From assembly GCA_036258555.1 (NCBI GenBank), contig DATADL010000334.1, positions 1-16,107 on the forward strand: 16,107 nucleotides of DNA, given 5' to 3'. Positions 13,163 to 16,107 of the stretch are shown here, piece by piece. Under the pieces are notes generated by a model that was not told the DNA's origin, did not search any database, and worked only from the letters and a program-made list of their open reading frames with translations. Numbering within the stretch: the stretch's first letter is position 1; every line of letters begins with the position of its first letter. Source of the DNA: JALZEG01 sp036258555 (lineage in GTDB: Bacteria > Actinomycetota > CADDZG01 > WHSQ01). A program made the position numbers and the translations under genes.

Positions 13163-14598
13163 GGCGCGTCGCGGGAGAGCGCGGCGTCGCGATGATCACG
13201 GTCCTGCTGATCGGCGCCGTGCTGACCGTCGTCTCGACGTCGGCCGGGTTCATGGCGGTGCGCAACCTCCGGGCGACGACCAGCGACGGCCAGGGGTCGA
13301 AGGCCGTCGCGTATGCGGAGGCCGGCCTCGAACGGTTCCTGAACGACCTCCGGAGCTCGGGCTTCGGCCTCGCCAACGTCATGGCGGCCGGATGCACGGG
13401 CCCCGCCGTGAGCCTTCCCGCGGGGATCGTGGGCGACGGCTCGTACAACGCCGAGCTGACGGTGTACAACCCGGCGGCGAACCCGCCCGTCCCGCCGTCG
13501 CCGTGGGTGGCGTCGAACGCGTCGCTGCCGGTGTGCCAGGGGCGGTCGACGTCCTCGAGCGTCCCGCAGCTCTACGCAGTGACGGCCACCGGCACCGCCG
13601 GGACCGCGTCGCGCGCGATCCGCAGCGTCGTCCGGATCGCCGGGTCGAAGCTGCCCGTCGGCGTGTGGGTCAACTCGATCGACGCGAACGGCAATCCCGA
13701 CTTCGCCAACATCAGCGTGTTCTCGCGCTCGGACATCCTCGGACGCACGAAGCTCGCCTTCACGGGCACCGACCGCTACTACACCATGTACGACGTCTAC
13801 CCGTTCCCCGGGCAGAGCACCACGGTGAAGATCCCGGCCGCCGCGCATTCCGCGGGCTCGATCTACACGACGCAGAACTCGCGCAAGGGCGTAGAGCACC
13901 CGCCGAACCCGAACTGCACCGCGAACCCGCGCGGGACCGCAGGTCAGTCCCTGTGGGACGGGAGCTCGACCGGTGGCACCGTCACGGCGGGGTGCGCGGG
14001 CCAGTCGGGATACCCCCCGACGTCGCGCTTCACGCTCGACGACTTCTACCGGATCGCCGGGCGCTCGACGATGCCCCAGCTCACCGACGCCGAGAACGCC
14101 GCGCTAAAGGCGATGGCGCAGGGCTCGGGCATCTACTGCTCGATGCCCGTCTCGGGGTCGCCGGCGTGCACGAAGAACGGCGCTACCTGGAACTGGGGCG
14201 GAGGCACGATCACGGGCGGCCCCGGGTCGGGCGATCTCCTCGGCCTCCCCGCCAACTGGGTCGCGTACTTCGAGTACCCGGTGAACACGAACCCCCTCGC
14301 GCAGGACATCAAGTGGAACGCGAGCACGGGAACGTGCGAGCAGGGCATGTCCGGCGTGATCGTCGTCCGGAACGGCGGTGTCACCCTGCGCGGCGGGGGC
14401 CAGGTGAACGGCAACGTGGTCGCACCCGAGGGGGTCGTCGACAGCGCGGGCGGCTTCACCGTCACGGGCTCGGTCATCGCACGCGAGATGCGCTTGCGCG
14501 GCACCGCCCGGTTCGAGCTGACCGACTGCTATGTCCAGAACATCCCCGCGCCGCTGATGTCCGTCTCAGCCGGTCGCTGGTCGGAGGTCGACCGCTAG
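13159..14598 (+). CDS. PilX/GspK-like pilus assembly protein
   Basis: A 479-residue protein with a prepilin-like start: basic leader MRRVAGERG, probable cleavage after G9, then VAMITVLLIGAVLTVVS and a helix to about 35. The residue at +5 is Thr, not Glu, as is usual for the GspK/PilX class that caps the pseudopilus tip. The segment AVAYAEAGLERFLNDLR (49-65) is the characteristic helix after the membrane segment in PilX_N proteins. The C-terminal region (about 398-450) contains Gly-rich beta repeats (GVIVVRNGGVTLRGGGQVNG, then NVVAPEG and GSVIAREMRLRGTARFEL), suggesting a short beta helix. It is the last gene of the operon, starting in an ATGA overlap. No terminator is evident after its stop. 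Confidence 0.85.
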   Translation: MRRVAGERGVAMITVLLIGAVLTVVSTSAGFMAVRNLRATTSDGQGSKAVAYAEAGLERFLNDLRSSGFGLANVMAAGCTGPAVSLPAGIVGDGSYNAELTVYNPAANPPVPPSPWVASNASLPVCQGRSTSSSVPQLYAVTATGTAGTASRAIRSVVRIAGSKLPVGVWVNSIDANGNPDFANISVFSRSDILGRTKLAFTGTDRYYTMYDVYPFPGQSTTVKIPAAAHSAGSIYTTQNSRKGVEHPPNPNCTANPRGTAGQSLWDGSSTGGTVTAGCAGQSGYPPTSRFTLDDFYRIAGRSTMPQLTDAENAALKAMAQGSGIYCSMPVSGSPACTKNGATWNWGGGTITGGPGSGDLLGLPANWVAYFEYPVNTNPLAQDIKWNASTGTCEQGMSGVIVVRNGGVTLRGGGQVNGNVVAPEGVVDSAGGFTVTGSVIAREMRLRGTARFELTDCYVQNIPAPLMSVSAGRWSEVDR

Positions 14599-14616
14599 CG
14601 AAGCCCGGCTCACGCG

Positions 14617-14636
14617 CGTAGTGCGCGATGACTACG
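14617..14636. promoter_or_regulatory. Inverted repeat CGTAG-N10-CTACG (upstream site, first secreted paralogue)
   Basis: CGTAG (14617-14621) and CTACG (14632-14636) are separated by ten bases. The same arrangement recurs at 15370-15389 before the second paralogue. Candidate distal regulator site. Confidence 0.5.
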
Positions 14637-14691
14637 TGGAAAACCCACCCAGCGGGCCATAGGAATCGACTCGATCGGGGGTCATGATCCC

Positions 14692-14711
14692 CCTACGTTG
14701 ATCGACGTACG
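14692..14711. promoter_or_regulatory. Near-perfect palindrome CCTACGTTGATCGACGTACG (operator, first secreted paralogue)
   Basis: The core TACGTTGATCGACGTA (14694-14709) differs by one base from the perfect palindrome found at 15446-15461. It lies 80 bases before the TTG start and 75 bases after the start of the upstream CGTAG site. The immediate upstream bases GTCAT and CCC are also shared with the second copy. Confidence 0.6.
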
Positions 14712-14771
14712 CGGGTTGACCGCGTGGCACCGCCATTGCCCCCCCAGCCGCCTAGCAATGGAGACAGTCAA

Positions 14772-15254
14772 TTGAGCCTCGTAAGCACACGCGCCCTCGC
14801 GGCCGCGGCCGCGGCCGTCGCCGTAGCCGTTCCGCTCTTCGCACGGCCCGCCCTCGCCGAGACCTACCGGGACGAGATCGTCTTCGACCAGGAGCACGAA
14901 TGCACGCTCGAGAACGTCGTCGGCGACACGAAGGTCAAGATCACGATCGAGACCAAGAACAATCCCGACGGCACGACCACCGTCAAGTCGACGCAGCACA
15001 CCCACGGGTCCCAGCTGCGGGGTGTGATCTCCGGCGACAAGTACGTCTTCAACAACTCCGAGGACGTCGTCGAGACGTTCACGCTGCTCGGCTCGTCCGG
15101 CTCCGTGAAGAGCAAGACGATCTTCGTCCACAACGGAGAGAGCGTCGCGAACCTCGAGACACCGGGGCTGGACGACTTCCACCAGCATTTCTCGATGACG
15201 TTCTCGCCCCTGCTTCCGCCCGTGATCCTCAAGGACAGGGCCGAGTGCCAGTAG
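14772..15254 (+). CDS. Secreted two-cysteine protein of unknown function (paralogue 1)
   Basis: A 160-residue exported protein. The signal peptide (about 1-30) ends in ARPALA-E. The mature part is mostly beta-prone and has two cysteines: C in EHECTLENV near its start and C in RAECQ at its end, well placed for one disulfide linking the termini. Blocks shared with the downstream paralogue are CTLENV-x-GDT, GTTTV, THG-x-QL-x-GV-x-SGD, LGSSG, KTIF-x-H, PG-x-DDFHQ and PLLPP. It resembles a loose class of small actinobacterial secreted proteins that begin and end with such cysteines; none has a role I can name. The start was set at TTG because GGAGA (14760-14764) lies seven bases upstream and aligns with the paralogue's ribosome site. 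The longer GTG frame adds only Pro-rich residues. Confidence 0.8.
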   Translation: MSLVSTRALAAAAAAVAVAVPLFARPALAETYRDEIVFDQEHECTLENVVGDTKVKITIETKNNPDGTTTVKSTQHTHGSQLRGVISGDKYVFNNSEDVVETFTLLGSSGSVKSKTIFVHNGESVANLETPGLDDFHQHFSMTFSPLLPPVILKDRAECQ

Positions 15255-15294
15255 CGCACCACTGACGGCGGGTCCGCCGCCGCCGGCACCTACG

Positions 15295-15336
15295 GGGCCG
15301 GGAGTCCGTTAAGTTCTTGCGGACTCCCGGCCCTTT
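15295..15336 (+). terminator. Rho-independent terminator after paralogue 1
   Basis: A perfect 14-bp stem (GGGCCGGGAGTCCG at 15295-15308 with 15320-15333) closes an 11-base loop and is followed by TTT. It lies 40 bases after the stop of the first secreted paralogue and separates it from the second one's control region. Confidence 0.85.
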
Positions 15337-15369
15337 GCGCGCGTTACGGCCTTCGAGGATTACGAGGCG

Positions 15370-15389
15370 CGTAGCTGCGATTGACTACG
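15370..15389. promoter_or_regulatory. Inverted repeat CGTAG-N10-CTACG (upstream site, second secreted paralogue)
   Basis: CGTAG (15370-15374) and CTACG (15385-15389) with the same ten-base spacer as at 14617-14636. It stands 74 bases upstream of the palindrome, against 75 in the first copy. Confidence 0.5.
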
Positions 15390-15443
15390 CGTCAAATGAA
15401 CCTCCAGGGCTATAGCAACTCTGATCACATTTCGTCATAGTGC

Positions 15444-15463
15444 CCTACGTCGATCGACGTAGG
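15444..15463. promoter_or_regulatory. Perfect 20-bp palindrome CCTACGTCGATCGACGTAGG (operator, second secreted paralogue)
   Basis: Every base of the 20-mer pairs with its mirror. It lies 76 bases before the ATG of the second paralogue, and its core matches the site before the first paralogue at 15 of 16 positions. A dimeric DNA-binding protein recognising CTACG half-sites is the simplest reading; the regulator is not in the window. Confidence 0.65.
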
Positions 15464-15519
15464 CGGGACGCCGAAACCGTACCCAATCCCCCCAGCGACA
15501 CATACAAATGGAGACGATC

Positions 15520-16014
15520 ATGACGAATCGGAAGAAGGCCGCGCTCTGCGCGTCCGTAACAGCTCTCGTTGCGCTCGCCGCGCCGTTCGGCTCGAGCGCG
15601 CTGGCGCAGGAAACGGTCAGGACGCACGACAGGGACGTCGTCTTCGACGTCCAGCACCCGTGCACGCTCGAGAACGTCATAGGCGACACGACCGTGAGGA
15701 CGACGGTAACGGAGACCGACAACGGCAACGGGACCACGACGGTCGAGATCCACCAGAAGACGCACGGGCAGCAGCTCCTGGGCGTCGTGTCCGGAGACTG
15801 GTACACGTTCAACGGGGCGGTGGACTCCCACACGACCGAGACGATCCTGGGCAGCAGCGGAACGGTCGAGACCAAGACGATCTTCATCCACACGAGCGAG
15901 GACGTCGCTTTCGAGGAAGAGCCCGGGATGGACGACTTCCACCAGAGGCTCGACTTCATAGTCAACCCGCTCCTCCCGCCGACGGTGATCCGGGACACCG
16001 GAGAGTGCAAGTAG
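15520..16014 (+). CDS. Secreted two-cysteine protein of unknown function (paralogue 2)
   Basis: A 164-residue exported protein closely related to its upstream neighbour; about half of the mature residues match by eye. The signal peptide (MTNRKK, then an Ala/Leu/Val core) ends in SALA-Q at about 30. The mature part has C in QHPCTLENV and C in GECK at the last but one residue, and carries all blocks listed for paralogue 1, including LGSSG, KTIF-x-H, MDDFHQ and PLLPP. No catalytic motif or membrane anchor is visible. The ATG at 15520 was chosen over one four codons upstream because GGAGA (15510-15514) then lies five bases before it, aligned with paralogue 1. It has its own control region and is separated from paralogue 1 by a terminator, so the copies are separately transcribed under similar control. 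Confidence 0.85.
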   Translation: MTNRKKAALCASVTALVALAAPFGSSALAQETVRTHDRDVVFDVQHPCTLENVIGDTTVRTTVTETDNGNGTTTVEIHQKTHGQQLLGVVSGDWYTFNGAVDSHTTETILGSSGTVETKTIFIHTSEDVAFEEEPGMDDFHQRLDFIVNPLLPPTVIRDTGECK

Positions 16015-16054
16015 TCGGCGAACGGGCGTAACCGACCACCAGCTTCGGCAACAC

Positions 16055-16083
16055 GGTTCCTCCACCGCTGGGGTGGAGTAACC
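16055..16083 (+). terminator. Hairpin after paralogue 2, possible terminator
   Basis: GGTTCCTCCACC (16055-16066) pairs with GGTGGAGTAACC (16072-16083) with one mismatch and a five-base loop. No T tract follows, because the sequence runs into poly-G, so the terminator call is tentative. Confidence 0.4.
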
Positions 16084-16088
16084 GGGGA

Positions 16089-16107
16089 GGGGGGGGGGGG
16101 GGGGGGG
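16089..16107. other. Terminal poly-G run, probable sequencing artefact
   Basis: Nineteen consecutive G at the very end of the window. Two-colour short-read chemistry reports absent signal as G, and assemblies then often end in such runs. The bases after about 16088 should not be trusted. Confidence 0.7.

Noticed and set aside
15381..15416. TTGACT and TATAGC as a promoter for the second secreted paralogue
   Set aside because: The spacer would be 24 bases, far from the usual 16-18, and the equivalent bases before the first paralogue do not match.
1..16107. CRISPR arrays, insertion sequences, replication origins or defence systems
   Set aside because: No regularly spaced repeats, transposase motifs, DnaA-box clusters or recognised defence genes were seen. 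The only mobile-element gene is the integrase at the left end.

Overview
This is a very GC-rich stretch of bacterial chromosome that looks like an uncultured member of the Actinomycetota. The reasons are the high-GC codon use with long antisense shadow frames, the tandem tRNA-Cys/tRNA-Val pair (a common actinobacterial arrangement), two apparently leaderless genes with a TANNNT box six bases before the start codon, and many secreted proteins typical of that phylum. The lineage below phylum cannot be fixed from the sequence. Both ends look like cut ends: the first gene lacks its 5' part, and the window closes in a 19-base poly-G run that is probably a sequencing artefact.

Layout. 1-870: the end of an integrated element, with a catalytically complete but 5'-cut tyrosine integrase, short direct repeats, a strong hairpin terminator, and a tRNA-Val gene whose 3' end faces the integrase. 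947-1285: tRNA-Cys and a small zinc-ribbon protein. 1295-2354: a BioY biotin-uptake component and a STAS-domain protein whose phosphorylation motif has become AAAG. 2472-7154: a secreted Asp-box beta-propeller protein, an S66 peptidase, a secreted LVIVD-repeat protein and an AlkA-type DNA glycosylase. 7254-9662: a large secreted subtilase with two fibronectin III domains. 9663-10017: a divergent intergenic region. 10018-14598: a tightly coupled four-gene operon of minor pilins (FimT/GspH-like, an oversized 659-residue pilin, a PilW/GspJ-like pilin with a calcium-loop motif, and a PilX/GspK-like protein). 14772-16014: two tandem paralogous secreted two-cysteine proteins of unknown function.

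How the parts relate. The pilin operon is expected to supply the tip or priming complex of a type IV pilus; the motor, platform and prepilin peptidase genes are not in the window. The two paralogous secreted proteins directly follow it, but each has its own upstream control region. These regions are the most striking unexplained feature. Each carries a CGTAG-N10-CTACG inverted repeat, then about 75 bases downstream a palindrome (perfect 20-mer CCTACGTCGATCGACGTAGG before the second gene, near-perfect before the first), then a GGAGAC ribosome site. This suggests two gene copies under one dedicated regulator that recognises CTACG half-sites.

Start codons were chosen by Shine-Dalgarno match, signal-peptide or prepilin context and gene overlap, so several genes are given shorter than their maximal open frames.
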